Assembly (NCBI GenBank): GCA_025210735.1
Contig: JAOARD010000057.1
Coordinates: 26,778 to 90,777, forward strand
From: Bacteroidales bacterium
GTDB taxonomy: Bacteria > Bacteroidota > Bacteroidia > Bacteroidales > UBA6680
Direction of reading: 5' to 3'
DNA length: 64,000 bases
In this document: positions 26,246-38,200 of the stretch, piece by piece
Layout: each line of letters starts with the position of its first letter
How positions within the stretch are numbered: position 1 is the stretch's first letter
Program-made: the position numbers and the translations under genes
Notes under the pieces: generated by a model
Databases searched by the model: none
What the model was told of the DNA's origin: nothing
The model's input: only the letters and a program-made list of their open reading frames with translations

Positions 26246-27073
26246 ATGTCGATAGTTATTTTATTTGTGTCTATTATAGCTCTGATTCTTGTTTTTATTA
26301 TAGCTAAAATAGTAAAAACAGGAAAAGCGGGTGCATACATGAACACGAAAAAGAGTATGGAGTACGAAAAGTTAAATATTAACTGGAATGCAGATCCGAA
26401 TTCGCCAATGCCTGAAATTTCAAAGATTGATTATGGTATAAACATAGAGTTTTATCTGAATTCAAAGGTGTATGAACATATTGAAGAGGAGGATAAAGGG
26501 TCAATTGAATTTTATAATGTTTACAAATACCGATTAGGGGCAACAAATGACGAAGGTTATTTTAACGGACAGTTTAGGTGCAAAAATGATCAATTACCTT
26601 GGGGTGAGTTTTATGAGTTAAAAAACACTGATTGGCTGAAAAACTTTCCTGATGATGAGATACTTCTTAATAAAAAGTTGAATAAAAAGTATTTGAGGCA
26701 TTTTGTCTTTTTCTTTAAAGGTGAAACATTTGAGTGTATAGCCAGCGATTTTAGCTTTTCATATTTAAATTCTGTTTCTGTTAAATTAATTGAAAAATAT
26801 CCTGAACAGAGTTTTGAACATTATCTGGCAATGTTTGCAACCAATTTTAATACACCTACCATCGATAATTTTAATACCTATCTCAGTTTATACCTGCAAA
26901 TGGAAGATGAGGATGTACTTGCTGATGTTAAGGAAGATATAAAACTGATAAAACGTAATAATGATCTGCACCTATTCCTGAAATTTATAAATGAGAGAAA
27001 GGTTGAAGGTTTTGGTATTCAACAGTTAAATGATATGATTAAAACAGTTGAAGAGTATGAGATTAAGAAGTAA
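26246..27073 (+). CDS. membrane-anchored hypothetical protein
   Basis: 275 residues with one N-terminal transmembrane helix (residues 1-24) and a soluble remainder rich in aromatic and acidic residues (GSIEFYNVYKYRLG, LPWGEFYELKNTDWLK). No family recognised. It begins 47 bp after the secreted hydrolase gene and may share its transcript. Confidence 0.7.
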   Translation: MSIVILFVSIIALILVFIIAKIVKTGKAGAYMNTKKSMEYEKLNINWNADPNSPMPEISKIDYGINIEFYLNSKVYEHIEEEDKGSIEFYNVYKYRLGATNDEGYFNGQFRCKNDQLPWGEFYELKNTDWLKNFPDDEILLNKKLNKKYLRHFVFFFKGETFECIASDFSFSYLNSVSVKLIEKYPEQSFEHYLAMFATNFNTPTIDNFNTYLSLYLQMEDEDVLADVKEDIKLIKRNNDLHLFLKFINERKVEGFGIQQLNDMIKTVEEYEIKK

Positions 27074-27133
27074 TATGTATTACTAACTCATTTTTTAAAC
27101 AGCTGATGTAGTAGTTTGTAGCCTGTTTGTTGT

Positions 27134-28057
27134 TTATATTATTGGTTCTGAGAAACTTTGTTCTTTTATTAAATCTCCTTTGGTGTTGTATTCATATAGT
27201 GTAATGTATTTCTTTATACTATAATCCGTGTTGTAATCAATCTGTTTAATGATACGGTTATTATTAAAATGCTCTTCTATATATACAGATCCACTGTTTA
27301 ATACAGATATTGTTTTTACAAGGCTCTCTTTTGTGAACTCATTTACAACATAACCGATAGTGTCGTTAGAGTTGTTTAAAATAAATTGATCCGGATATTG
27401 CTTAGATCTCATATAATTATAAATTACTGTATTCTCCGGCAATTTAAGTCCATCTATACAGTTGTATTTTATCTCTTTGTGCAGAACACTATTTTTATAC
27501 TTAAACTCTGTTAAAGCACTTAGTTCACCGTTAATGTCATATTGTTTTTTTGCTAAACAGAGTTCGTCTTTATAATCAAATTCATTTCTCATAAATACTG
27601 TATCGTACTCAATCTTTCTTCCATTATTATTGTAGTTTGTAGTCAGATATTTATGCATAGTAACTTTCCTGCCATCAGGAAAGTAACCATATTCTGTCAG
27701 GTACATTGTATCTCTGTTATTATAAATATCCAGCTCCCGTATTAAAGAGTCAGTGTTGTTGTAGCTATATACTTTATTCATGGATATTGTTTCGGAAAGC
27801 CACTCTTTATTAACCAATAATCCTCTTTTGTTATATTTGAATTCTGTTATGGTTGTTGTTGAATCTATAACTTTGTTTGCCAGTAATACATACGTCTTCT
27901 CTGTTTTAAGGAATAACTTTCCTGCTCTGTATTTATAATTGTATTTAGTCTCTGTTGTTGATTCTACACTTTTGTTAGATTCTAATATTTTAACAAGCAT
28001 ATCTCTGCAACTACAAAGAGTAATAACTGTAATAAGAAGAATAAATATTCGGTTCAT
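27134..28057 (-). CDS. lipoprotein with YD-like repeats
   Basis: 307 residues from ATG 28057 (MNRIFILLITVITLCSC, a lipoprotein signal with the lipid-bearing Cys); an upstream ATG at 28078 is also in frame. The mature part has repeated beta-hairpin units of the type TEFKYNKRGLLVNK, YSYNNTDSLIREL, YEYNTKGDLIKEQ, resembling RHS/YD repeats of Bacteroidota outer-membrane lipoproteins. Four bases upstream of the start lies the stop of the leader-element peptide (copy B). Function unknown. Confidence 0.75.
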   Translation of the reverse strand: MNRIFILLITVITLCSCRDMLVKILESNKSVESTTETKYNYKYRAGKLFLKTEKTYVLLANKVIDSTTTITEFKYNKRGLLVNKEWLSETISMNKVYSYNNTDSLIRELDIYNNRDTMYLTEYGYFPDGRKVTMHKYLTTNYNNNGRKIEYDTVFMRNEFDYKDELCLAKKQYDINGELSALTEFKYKNSVLHKEIKYNCIDGLKLPENTVIYNYMRSKQYPDQFILNNSNDTIGYVVNEFTKESLVKTISVLNSGSVYIEEHFNNNRIIKQIDYNTDYSIKKYITLYEYNTKGDLIKEQSFSEPII

Positions 28058-28061
28058 CTGT

Positions 28062-28148
28062 TTATATTTGTTTTTCATTTGTCAGATGGAACTCCGCATA
28101 ATAATCGTCCTCGTGTGTGTGAATGACCATTCTCATGCTTCGTTTCAT
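28062..28148 (-). CDS. leader-element peptide, copy B (28 residues)
   Basis: Open frame MKRSMRMVIHTHEDD ... EFHLTNEKQI, stop TAA, then ACAG and the ATG of the downstream lipoprotein. This spacing would allow translational coupling. It matches the frame at 20270-20353 in length and sequence; see the leader-element finding. Confidence 0.4.
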   Translation of the reverse strand: MKRSMRMVIHTHEDDYYAEFHLTNEKQI

Positions 28149-28172
28149 ATATTTCAATAAGTGTTGGGTAAT

Positions 28173-28799
28173 CTACTTAATAATTTTTAGTTGGTTTATA
28201 TTGTCCAGTATTGCCATAAACATCTTTATAAGTTCAATAGTAGAGCCCTTGTCTCCGGCTTTTCTCTGAATTGTGCATATTAGTTCTGACTCATTACTGT
28301 TTTTATTGGTTTGGTATGATAATGAGTAGATATTATGTTTTAACATGGTTCTCTGTATATTGTCAGATAGTATTGCTTTTGTTAAATCAGATCTGTTACT
28401 TTTTATCAGGTAACGTTTGTCAAACTCTTTATAACCAACCTCAATCTCTGGTTTAGAGAATTTTTTAAGTATTCTTTCAATAAAATCTTCCCATGATATT
28501 GTCAGATCAAAGTGTTGTAAAGCCAATAAACTGGCTGTAAACTTTAGAGGTCTTGTGTCAGACGATGATATTTTTATCTCCCATCTTTTGTATGGTATAG
28601 TTACATCATGCCATTCAAGTTCGCATCCTGAGTTATGTTTTATTTTAAAAGTACCATTGAACTCATTGGTAATATCTCTCCATAACTCTCTTTTTGGGTA
28701 AACATCGGTATATCCTAATGATGGACCTTTGATTATTGTTTTTAAAATATTGTTTTTCTCTTTGTTCATGTTTTTAGGGATAAGGTTATATGAGTACAA
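28173..28799 (-). CDS. hypothetical protein
   Basis: 208 residues (or 198 from an internal MNKEKNN start). Soluble, no signal peptide, mixed alpha/beta with segments ELWRDITNEFNGTFKIKHNS and RPLKFTASLLALQHFDLTIS. No family recognised. It precedes the lipoprotein gene on the same strand. Confidence 0.65.
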   Translation of the reverse strand: MYSYNLIPKNMNKEKNNILKTIIKGPSLGYTDVYPKRELWRDITNEFNGTFKIKHNSGCELEWHDVTIPYKRWEIKISSSDTRPLKFTASLLALQHFDLTISWEDFIERILKKFSKPEIEVGYKEFDKRYLIKSNRSDLTKAILSDNIQRTMLKHNIYSLSYQTNKNSNESELICTIQRKAGDKGSTIELIKMFMAILDNINQLKIIK

Positions 28800-28835
28800 A
28801 AATATAATTTATGTTTAGATAACACTGTATAGCCA

Positions 28836-29369
28836 TTAATTATTCAGGTTGTACTCCATTACCTCTTTTGATTTAACAGATATTTTATCCTTTAGCAGAT
28901 CGCAACTGTTCTCTAATAACAGAAACTCACTGTATATAAGTTGTATTCTGTGTTTGGGTTTTAAAGTTAGGTTAAATAGAGAGTATGTAACGTAGTATCG
29001 TTTTGTTTTTCCGTTATTGGTTATAAATAACAGATAGAGCCTGCCGCCGGGTTCATATTCATACTCAATAGTTTTAGTATTCTCCTGATTATATATTATA
29101 GTTTTGCCACTATTGTAACTGAATATAATAGATGTACTGTTTATTGTTACACTTGCTACCCCTAACATATATGAGAATATATAATCTGAGAATAGTATCA
29201 GGGCTACGATTATGATAAAGATAAGGGTTGTAAGCAGAATCTCTGTAGTTGTGTTATTATCTGTAATAAACAGTGTAAGAGCAAGTACAGGTATAAAGAT
29301 AAGTATCTTCAACTTGTCTGTTATTTCGCTTATACAAACTGCCTTTAATAATCTGTTATTTGAAGTCAT
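28836..29369 (-). CDS. two-helix membrane protein, possibly PH-like
   Basis: 177 residues with two adjacent transmembrane helices (about 20-38 and 42-66) and a C-terminal soluble domain of beta strands (IIYNQENTKTIEYEYEPGG, RLYLLFITNNGKTKRYY) ending in a helix. The layout resembles bacterial PH-like/YcxB-type membrane proteins. It starts only 7 bp after the stop of the GH109-like gene on the same strand, suggesting an operon. Confidence 0.65.
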   Translation of the reverse strand: MTSNNRLLKAVCISEITDKLKILIFIPVLALTLFITDNNTTTEILLTTLIFIIIVALILFSDYIFSYMLGVASVTINSTSIIFSYNSGKTIIYNQENTKTIEYEYEPGGRLYLLFITNNGKTKRYYVTYSLFNLTLKPKHRIQLIYSEFLLLENSCDLLKDKISVKSKEVMEYNLNN

Positions 29370-29376
29370 AGTATCT

Positions 29377-30699
29377 CTAAATATGATAAACTATATTGTC
29401 TGTTTGTTTGTAATTGCCACGTGTAAAATCAGGGATCTCTACAGGGGTACTAAAATTATTGGCGGAGTACTCTGAGAGTTCCATTACAGACGACCACTCA
29501 GCAGCGTCGTACACATCCTGATCAAGTGGCAAACCATTTCTCAGACAGTAGATCAGTCTGTAATCCATAATATAGTCCATACTGTCGTTTTTTGATATCT
29601 CTGGTATCTGTTTGTCAATTGACTCCAATACAGTCTCCATTTGCCTCTGAACAGGATGTTTGTAAAGCTCTAACATCTCCTGTAGTTTATCTTCGGCAAC
29701 ATATTCAAGTCCGTTTGGAGCCAGTGCTATACCTGTTTTGGGCCATTTTTGCGCAAAACCTTTTGTCCCGCTTATAAGATGTATACGATTATATGGTCTG
29801 GGGCTGGTAATATCGTGTTGCAGCATAATTGTTTTTCCTCTGGCAGTCTTTATTAATGAGGTATTCATATCGCCACCGGAGTAGTTTAGTGTTGTAAACT
29901 CATGGTTGTTATCGTAGTTCTCATTAATAAACTCCTGCATACCAAACTGCTTTGTAGATGTTGATGTAAGATAGCTTAGTTTATCGCCCCGGTGTATATT
30001 CATTATATGACACAACGGACCAAGACCATGGGTAGGGTAGAGGTTTCCATTTTTCTGGGCATGAAACTTAAGTCGCCACATATCCCAATAGGCATCGGTA
30101 TCAAGTATTAGCTTTTTAAGATCGTGTATATATGCACCCTCGCCATGTATTACCTCGCCAAATACCCCTTGCTGTGCCATGTTAAGTGTTGTAAGCTCAA
30201 AACTTCCGTAGTTACAGTTCTCAAGCATCATACAGTGCCTTTGTGTCTGCTCGGCAGTGTCTACAAGTTGCCAGCACTCCTGAACAGTTACGGCAGCGGG
30301 AACCTCAATTGCCACATGTTTACCATGTTGCATTGCATAAATAGCAATAGGTGTGTGAAGCTGGTAATGAGTAGATATGTATATAAGATCAATGTCATTG
30401 CGTTGGCAGATAGCTCTCCAATCATTTTCGTTCTGGTATACATCAACACTGCTTATACCATACAGGTTTAATACAGATGAGGCATGGTTGCACTTTTCAG
30501 GAACAATATCGCAGATGGCTTTAATCTCTGTATTATCTATATGAGCATACCTGTTAAGCGCAGATTTTGTACGCATACCCAGACCGATAAATGCAATACG
30601 CACTTTCTCTATAGGTTTGCACCTTAGGTTTAATACACTACGCTGATTGCTTTTTGGTTCTGGTGTATTAAAAATACTGTATGGAGTACTATGCTGCAT
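29377..30699 (-). CDS. GH109-like Gfo/Idh/MocA oxidoreductase
   Basis: 440 residues. Rossmann fold IAFIGLGMRTKSALNRY (residues 35-51) and AICDIVPEKC; the substrate-domain features TENCNYG-like MMLENCNYGSFELT, WRLKFHAQKNGNLYPTHGLG and the conserved His-Gly pair fit glycoside hydrolase family 109, NAD-dependent alpha-N-acetylgalactosaminidases. No signal peptide or Tat motif is seen, although many family members have one. It overlaps the upstream TPR-protein gene by 11 bp. Confidence 0.8.
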   Translation of the reverse strand: MQHSTPYSIFNTPEPKSNQRSVLNLRCKPIEKVRIAFIGLGMRTKSALNRYAHIDNTEIKAICDIVPEKCNHASSVLNLYGISSVDVYQNENDWRAICQRNDIDLIYISTHYQLHTPIAIYAMQHGKHVAIEVPAAVTVQECWQLVDTAEQTQRHCMMLENCNYGSFELTTLNMAQQGVFGEVIHGEGAYIHDLKKLILDTDAYWDMWRLKFHAQKNGNLYPTHGLGPLCHIMNIHRGDKLSYLTSTSTKQFGMQEFINENYDNNHEFTTLNYSGGDMNTSLIKTARGKTIMLQHDITSPRPYNRIHLISGTKGFAQKWPKTGIALAPNGLEYVAEDKLQEMLELYKHPVQRQMETVLESIDKQIPEISKNDSMDYIMDYRLIYCLRNGLPLDQDVYDAAEWSSVMELSEYSANNFSTPVEIPDFTRGNYKQTDNIVYHI

Positions 30700-31639
30700 C
30701 TTTATCCTTTAACTCTTTAAGTTTGTTTTTCAGGTATTTAATTCTGATTTTGGCTAGTTTTTTATATTCGTGAGGAATATTTCCTCTTTTTGCTTTCCTA
30801 TAATATTTAAGTGCATCATTGTAATTCTTTGTTTCAAAATAGGTTTCGGCAAGTATATATGCATAAATGGGTTTACCATATTGGGTACCCATATTATATG
30901 TTTTGTAATTTACCGTTATGTTTCCTGCCATATTATAGCAATTACTATAATACTCAATTGCTTTTGACCAGTTTCTATTTCCTGATTCAATTGCACCGAG
31001 ATAGAAATGGCAATAAATATATTTAGGGTATTGTTTTAGAAGTTTTAACATTATGTTATGTAGGTTATTGTCAACATAACCTTTTTGTTCAGCCATTTGT
31101 CTGACTATTAGAGTCAGTTTTGTCAGAAAATAATTTTTGCTCTCAGTAACCTTAGTATAATCATCAAATAACCATCTTGATTTTATTATACTATCAGTTT
31201 TAATAAAACTGTATATCTCATCAATATGGTCATACATTTCACCCTTATCAAGTAGTGTGTTAAATCTCCATTGGTAAAGATCTATTCTGTTTGGATTTTT
31301 CTTAATGCCTTCAAGTATTGTCTCTTGTGCCAGATTAAACACAGAGTTGTTAATTACAACAGGATCGTTATAACCATAAATATATTCCTGAACAGCACCC
31401 TCTGTAGTGTTTTGTGCGGATATGCTTGTTTGGCAAGCATCAAGATAATAATCTGCTAAAGCAATATACATATCTGCATTATCAGGAGTTTCAAGACGCC
31501 ATTTCTCTATATAATAAAATACACTATCACTGTTTTTAGTATTCGTATATCTGTATATTTTCTCTCTGTAATTGTTTGTTTGAGCAAAAGAACTTGTTGC
31601 TAGAGTGATCACAATAGCTATGATGATAGTTTTTCTCAT
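30689..31639 (-). CDS. secreted TPR-repeat protein
   Basis: 316 residues with a signal peptide (ITLATSSFAQ). Two or more tetratricopeptide units are visible: YCHFYLGAIESGNRNWSKAI followed by YYSNCYNMAG, and YILAETYFETKNYNDALKYY followed by RKAKRG. Probably a periplasmic scaffold. It precedes and overlaps the GH109-like gene. A degenerate leader-element copy lies 12 bp upstream of its start. Confidence 0.8.
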   Translation of the reverse strand: MRKTIIIAIVITLATSSFAQTNNYREKIYRYTNTKNSDSVFYYIEKWRLETPDNADMYIALADYYLDACQTSISAQNTTEGAVQEYIYGYNDPVVINNSVFNLAQETILEGIKKNPNRIDLYQWRFNTLLDKGEMYDHIDEIYSFIKTDSIIKSRWLFDDYTKVTESKNYFLTKLTLIVRQMAEQKGYVDNNLHNIMLKLLKQYPKYIYCHFYLGAIESGNRNWSKAIEYYSNCYNMAGNITVNYKTYNMGTQYGKPIYAYILAETYFETKNYNDALKYYRKAKRGNIPHEYKKLAKIRIKYLKNKLKELKDKDAA

Positions 31640-31650
31640 TTTCTTATAAT

Positions 31651-31745
31651 TTATTTTTCACTTGCCTGATGAAACTCACATAATTAATCATTCTTGTGCA
31701 TGAATGGTATTATTACGTTCTTCTCATTATGGGGTTAAGTAAATA
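31651..31745 (-). repeat. leader element, degenerate copy C
   Basis: Related to copies A and B. The 3' end still reads CEFHQASEK and a stop shortly before the TPR gene start, but the 5' part is frameshifted and has stops. Confidence 0.6.
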
Positions 31746-31879
31746 TTTGGTGCAAAAATATCAAAATAGATATAAATAAATAATGTCTTTACTTAGTTTT
31801 ATTATCGTAGCCGGATATAGTAATCATATGTGCAAAAAAAACAGGATTTAATGTTTTAGGTTAATTTATTTTACATACA

Positions 31880-32065
31880 TTTGTTCCGATTTTGGTAACA
31901 GTGGAGTGTTTAACTCCATAGTTTTAATAGGGAATACCGTGTAAACCGGTAACAGTACCCGCTGCTGTGATTCCTCAAAAAAGTTTTAGCAATTCTATTG
32001 CCACTGTCAGAATAATAATGATGGGAAGGCTGCTAAAACGGGATAAGTCAGAAGACCTGCCTCAA
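31880..32065 (+). promoter_or_regulatory. cobalamin (B12) riboswitch
   Basis: Order of conserved elements: GGTAACAGTGGAG, TAATAGGGAATACCGTGTAA, CCGGTAACAGTACCCGCTGC, TGTGATTCC, GCCACTGTC, GATGGGAAGGC, and the B12 box AAGTCAGAAGACCTGCC at 32045-32061. The next gene on this strand starts at 32236. Adenosyl- or methylcobalamin binding normally shuts off expression, so the downstream surface proteins should be made when B12 is scarce. Confidence 0.93.
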
Positions 32066-32235
32066 TCATAATTATATCTGTACGCTTTCGGAGTAGAGGC
32101 TGGATGTAAACATATTTGTTTATTCAACTTTTTTAGTCCTTCTTTTATATATAGCTATGCTATGGCATAATTGTATATGATTGATGTTAAGTGTACCGGA
32201 TGTTTTTAATGATTATTCTTTTAATCAATTATAAA

Positions 32236-35200
32236 ATGAAGAAGGTTTACTTATTACATTTAATTATCCTTTTGCTTGTAACCAGAGCTACAGGACAAGA
32301 GGTATTAAACCAGAGTTTTGATGATGGTTATCCTCCTACAGGATGGATGCATCAGAAAGATGATGGAAATACCAGAGGATGGCAGCAGTTGTCAACCAGT
32401 AAGAATAGTATTAAAACTCCTCACTCAGGTGCTAAGTTTGTAGAGTTTGAGAGTTATTATACTAAAAAAAATCTTGGCGCTACTCTTACATCTCCTATGA
32501 TAACAGAGACCCTTGACAAAGGTTATATTCTGGAGTTTTATAGTGTGGTAACAAAAAAGAGTGGCGGTCTTCATGTTGATTTCTCATCAACAAACGGTGC
32601 TATATGGACTGAGGACATTCTTGTTGTACCTGCTACAGCAGATGAAACAGAGTGGACAAAGCATACAGTTGACCTGTCTGATTATCTTCCGAAGAAGAAT
32701 ATAAAGATCAGATTCAGATCAACATCAACATGCTCCTATGGCATATGTTCTATAGCTCTTGACGATGTTAGAATATATAAGCCGGCTCCTATGACTTTTG
32801 GGTCTGTAACAACAGAACAGAACAAAACAAATGCAGTATCATTAGGTGCAACAGATCAGGAGATTATTGCCGTAAAGGTTAATTGTACCGGAGCACTTAA
32901 TGCTTTTGATGCAACAAAGTTTGTATTTAATACAGCGGGATCAACAAGCAGTTCAGATATATCAAAGGCAAAGCTGTATTATACAGGAACAAAGAGTGCT
33001 TTTAGTGCAGAAAATAAGTTTGCAGAGATTGATAATCCGAACGGAGAGTTTACATTAACAGGAACACAAAAACTGGCAGAGGGCGATAACTACTTCTGGT
33101 TAGCATACGATATCAGTTCGTCGGCAACAATAGGTAATAGTGTTGATGCACAGTGTACAAGTGTAACAGTTGATGGTAATGACAAAACACCTGATGTTAC
33201 AAACCCTGACGGTAACAGACTTATTAAGAATTTCTATATCCTTGAGTCGGGTACAAATAGTAAAAAAGTAACCTCTAACCTTATATTCCTTGATCATGGA
33301 GGAGATGAGGACTATACAAAATCATTTACCGGAGTTATTACTTTTGAACCTAAAGATGGCGATAATAAGGTTCAGGTGAACTTTACTGAGTTTGATGTAT
33401 ACAGATATCATTCGCTTATTGTATATAACGGAAATAGTACTACAGCTCCAAAACTAGGAGAGTATAAAGGTACAACACTGCCTGGACTAATAAAGTCTAC
33501 AGCTGCAGATGGTTGTTTAACGTTTAAGTTCTCTGTAACAAGTTATGCAAGTACATTCGGATCAGGATGGATAGCAGATGTATCTAACTATAAACCTGCT
33601 CCAATGACCTATATATCGTCTGATGTATTTCAGGACAATGTTAACACAGTGTCTCCGGGAGATAAGAAAAACGAGTTATTAGGGTTTAATGTAAAAACTA
33701 ACGGACTTATATCGCCGCTAAGCTTGCAGCAGGTTAAACTTAGCCTTGCAGGAACAACAGATGTTAATGATATTGAGAAACTGGTTCTATATTATGGTAA
33801 GGATAAGAAGAGCTTTAGTTCATCGGCAAATGTTAAGCTAAAGGAGATTACTACTATTACATCTGACATAACGGTTGATATAACAACAACACTTATTTCA
33901 GGCGACAACTACTTCTGGATAGCTGCTGATATTAAATCTACAGCTAAGCAGAATAATATGATTGACGCAGCAGTACAGAAAATTACTGTTACCGGAAGTG
34001 AATATACTCCTGACAATTCAAGCCCTGACGGAGCACGTAAAGTGGTAAGGGTGTATAAGATGTCTACCTACAAAGAGATTACCACATCTGGCGGTATGTT
34101 TTATGATGATGGTGGGGCAGGTTATAATTATGACGACAGTTTTGAGGGTAGTGTGATATTCAAACCGCAAACGCCTGAAAACAAAATAAAGATTAAGTTT
34201 AACTCTTTTGATACAGAGAGTAACGATGGTTGTACTTACGACTATATGATTATCTATAATGGTCCTGATCCTTCGTCGCCAGAGATAGGAAGATATTGCG
34301 GAACAACAACTCCGCCTGATGTTGTATCAACAGCAGCTGACGGAAGTATATGTGTCTATTTCCATTCAGATAATGGTACTAATGCAGCTGGTTGGGAAGC
34401 AGTGATAAGTGAACATACTCCTGCACCAATGGCAATTACCGGGTCGGAATCAGTTGCAGTTACTTCAGGTGGAATAACAAAAGGATCTGTAGCCGCGGCT
34501 GTTGCCGGATTAAAGGTGACAACAGATGGTGGTCTTAATCCGTTAACTGTTGAGAAACTTAAGGTTGATACAAGATCTACAGCAAATATTAATAAAATAC
34601 GAATATACTATACCGGAAGAATACCTGAATTTAGTCGCGATAACCTTGTTGGAGAAGCTGCTTATGCTTCGGCTGTTCAGGAGATTATTACAGACAGAGC
34701 ATTGGTAACCGGCGATAACTATTTCTGGATAGCATATGATGTTTCGCCAGATGCAGTTGCAGATAATCTTCTTAAAGCTGAGTGTGTTGATTATACGGCA
34801 GATGCGGTTAAGTACAATAATACAGCTACTAACCCTGCCGGAATTAAGGTTACCGATAATATAAAGATGCCTCTTACAATGGGTAATACTATTGTAATTA
34901 AAGATGATATTGTATTTACAGATGATGGAGGAAAAGAGAATAACTACAGTAAATCTGGCAAAGGAAGTGTAATATTTGAACCTGCTGATCCTACAAAGAA
35001 GGTTAAAGTAACATTCTCTGAGTTTGAGATGCCAACGCGTTATGGTGCCGATTTTATTGTTTATAACGGAAAGGCTACTGATGGGAGTAATACCATTGCA
35101 ACACTGTTTGGTGAGAATGTACCGGCTCCGGTAAAATCAACATCAGATGATGGTGCTGTACGATTCTATTTTAAACCGAATAGTATGTATACAGCAAAAA

Positions 35201-38200
35201 AAGGATGGGTTGCTAATGTATCGCTTTATGAGCCTCGTCAGTTATTTGTTGAGAACAGTGTTACCACACAACCAGTAAGAACATTCCTTCAGCCAAATAC
35301 AGAAGATCAGCTTATTCTTGGTGTTCAGCTTATGGTGGCAGGAGAGAAGGGCGATCTTGATATAAAAAAGATGACTTTCTCTACAGAGGGTTGTACAAAC
35401 AGTACTGATATCTCAAAAGCAAAATTGTACTATACAAATTCACTTGATAAGTTTAGCACAGCAGAGAAGTTAGCAGAGGTAGACTCTCCGAATGGCGACT
35501 TTACATTTGATTTTGATAAAAAGATAAGCTCAGAGAAGGGCTATTACTTCTGGTTATGTTTTGATATAGCCAATGATGCAAAGGTTAATGATATTGTTGA
35601 TGCCCGGTTTAAGTCTGTTACAGCCGGAGGGGTTAAAACAGATGCAGCTAATGGTAATCCTGTTGGTAAAAGGGTAGTAAGAGGAGCTCTTAAAGGTGAG
35701 TATACTATTAATAATGCTGCTAATGTAGATGCCGATTTTGTTGATCCGGCAGAGGCAGTTAATGCACTTAATACCTTAGGAGTAACAGGAGCTGTTACAT
35801 TTAAAATTGCCGATGGTGAATATAAAGGTGCGCTTGCAGTAAACAGTATAACAGGAGTAAATAATACAAACAGGGTTGTGTTTGAGGCAGCTTCAGGAAA
35901 CAGCGATAATGTTATTTTTAGCTATTCTGGTAAGAATGTTGCACCAACGCTGCTTACAATTAAAGGTGCTGACTATCTGACTTTTAAAAATATTACATTT
36001 AAGGCTACAGGACTTACATATGGTCGTTTGGTAGAGTATTATGGCGAGGCTAATAATAATAGCTTTATAAACAATAAATTTATTGGAATAGAGTGTAATA
36101 CATCTGACTACGATAATAATAAAACGCTTGTATATTGTGGTCAGACCGGAGATGATAAGACATTAGATCATAATGCCACTTTTGAGGGTAATACATTTGA
36201 GAATGGTAATACTGGTCTTTATATTATGGGTATAAACTATGTAACAGATTTTGAGACTGGTTTAACAGTTAAGAATAACGTGTTTAAGAATCAGTATGCA
36301 ATGTCTGTTTACCTGAATTATCAGAACGATGTACTTATTGATGGTAACTCATTTATCATAGAGGATGCAAAGAAACAGAACTGGAGTGTAAGAATATTTA
36401 AGAATAAAAAGAACGCACGAATAGTAAACAATAAGTTTAATCTGAATCTTTCGTCAAAAGGTGGTTCTGCAATAATGCTTCAGGGATTTGAATCTGTTGA
36501 GGGTTCCAGAGCACTTGTGGCAAACAACATGATATATGCAACCTCAACAAGCAGTGCGGTAGGTATAAGCTTAGAGGACGCAAAGAGTGTAGATATTGTT
36601 CATAATACAATTAAGATTGATGGCTCAGGAAAATACTCTAAGGCATTCTTCTTTGACAAAAGAGGGGCTTCTCCGGTATTTGACGATGTAAATATTAAGA
36701 ACAATATATTTGCTGTTTACTCCGGTTCTTATGTAATATGGAGTAAGATGCAGGCTACAAACTCATCTATATCTCACAATAACTACTATACAAATGATAA
36801 TAGTGAGAGGATGTTTAAATATGGCGATGTTACAGTAACATCACTTGATGACTGGAAAGCAGCTGTTACATCAGATAAGCAGTCAATAAGCGTTGCGCCT
36901 CAGTTTGTATCAGAAAAAGATCTTCATGTTACCGGAACAGGGATGAAGTTCGGAACACAGATTAAGCGTGTTACAGACGATATTGATGGCGATATGCGTA
37001 ATGCTGCTACACCATATATTGGAGCAGATGAGATACCTGATGCAACATTTGCAGGAGGATACCCTAAATTCTCAGATATTACTGCTACATCGGCTAAGAT
37101 GTTACTAAAATCAACAGTAGCAGGTACGGTATACTATATTCTGTTACCAGAGAGTGCTGAACTGCCAACAGTAGATCAGATTAAGGCAGGAACAAATAGT
37201 AGTGGTGATGCTGCAATAGCATCAGGAAATATTGCAGTGAAGGTAGACGAAGAGAAACCGGTTGATATTACATCGTTAACAGAGAAGACAAACTACTCTA
37301 TGGTTCTTGTGGTTGACAAGGGTGGAGATCAATACTCATCAGTTATGAGATTAATACTTTCTACACTTGATGTAACGTCACCAGACTTTATAAACTCAAC
37401 ACCAATACTTGAGGATATTACAGATAATTCATTTACTGTAAAAGCAGAGATTAGCGAACCGGGAACAATATACTATGCGCTGTGTGATAAAGCAATACAG
37501 CTTACATCATCTGCAGATGTTAAGAATGGTGTAACCTCTGTTATATCTGGTAAAATAAATGCAGCAAAAGAGAACTACATAAAAGTTAACGGATTGAACC
37601 CGGGAACAGAGTATAATCTGTATGTTGTTGCAGAGGATGCTGAGGAGACACCTAACCTGCAAGCAACACCTGTTAAGCTTGATCTTAAGACCTTGTATGG
37701 TAATGCTATTACAAATTTTGTTGCAGAAGCAATTGAGGGTACCCGTGTTAATCTTACATGGACTCAATCAGCAAAGCCTGCAAATGTAATGATAGTATGT
37801 TCAGAGGATAAAAACTTTGAGATACCTGTTAATGGCACTGCATATAATGTAGACGATAAGATTGGTGAGGCAGAGGTTATATATAAAGGAACCGATAACT
37901 CATTTAACCATACAACAGTTGATGCCGGTAAAACATACTATTACCGCGCTTACTCATTTAATGCATCAAATGAGTATTCGCAATATGCTGAAGATTTTGC
38001 AGTACTTAAATATGCAGAGTGGACAATACTAGTATATCTTGATGGTGATAACAATCTTGAAGGTAATGCAATTAAGGATGTTAATGAGATGGAGGCAGTT
38101 GACCTTCCGGAAAATGTAAATGTAATTGTACAGCTTGACCGTAATCCGGGTTATAATTACTCAAACGGTAACTGGACAGATACAAGACGATATAAGATTA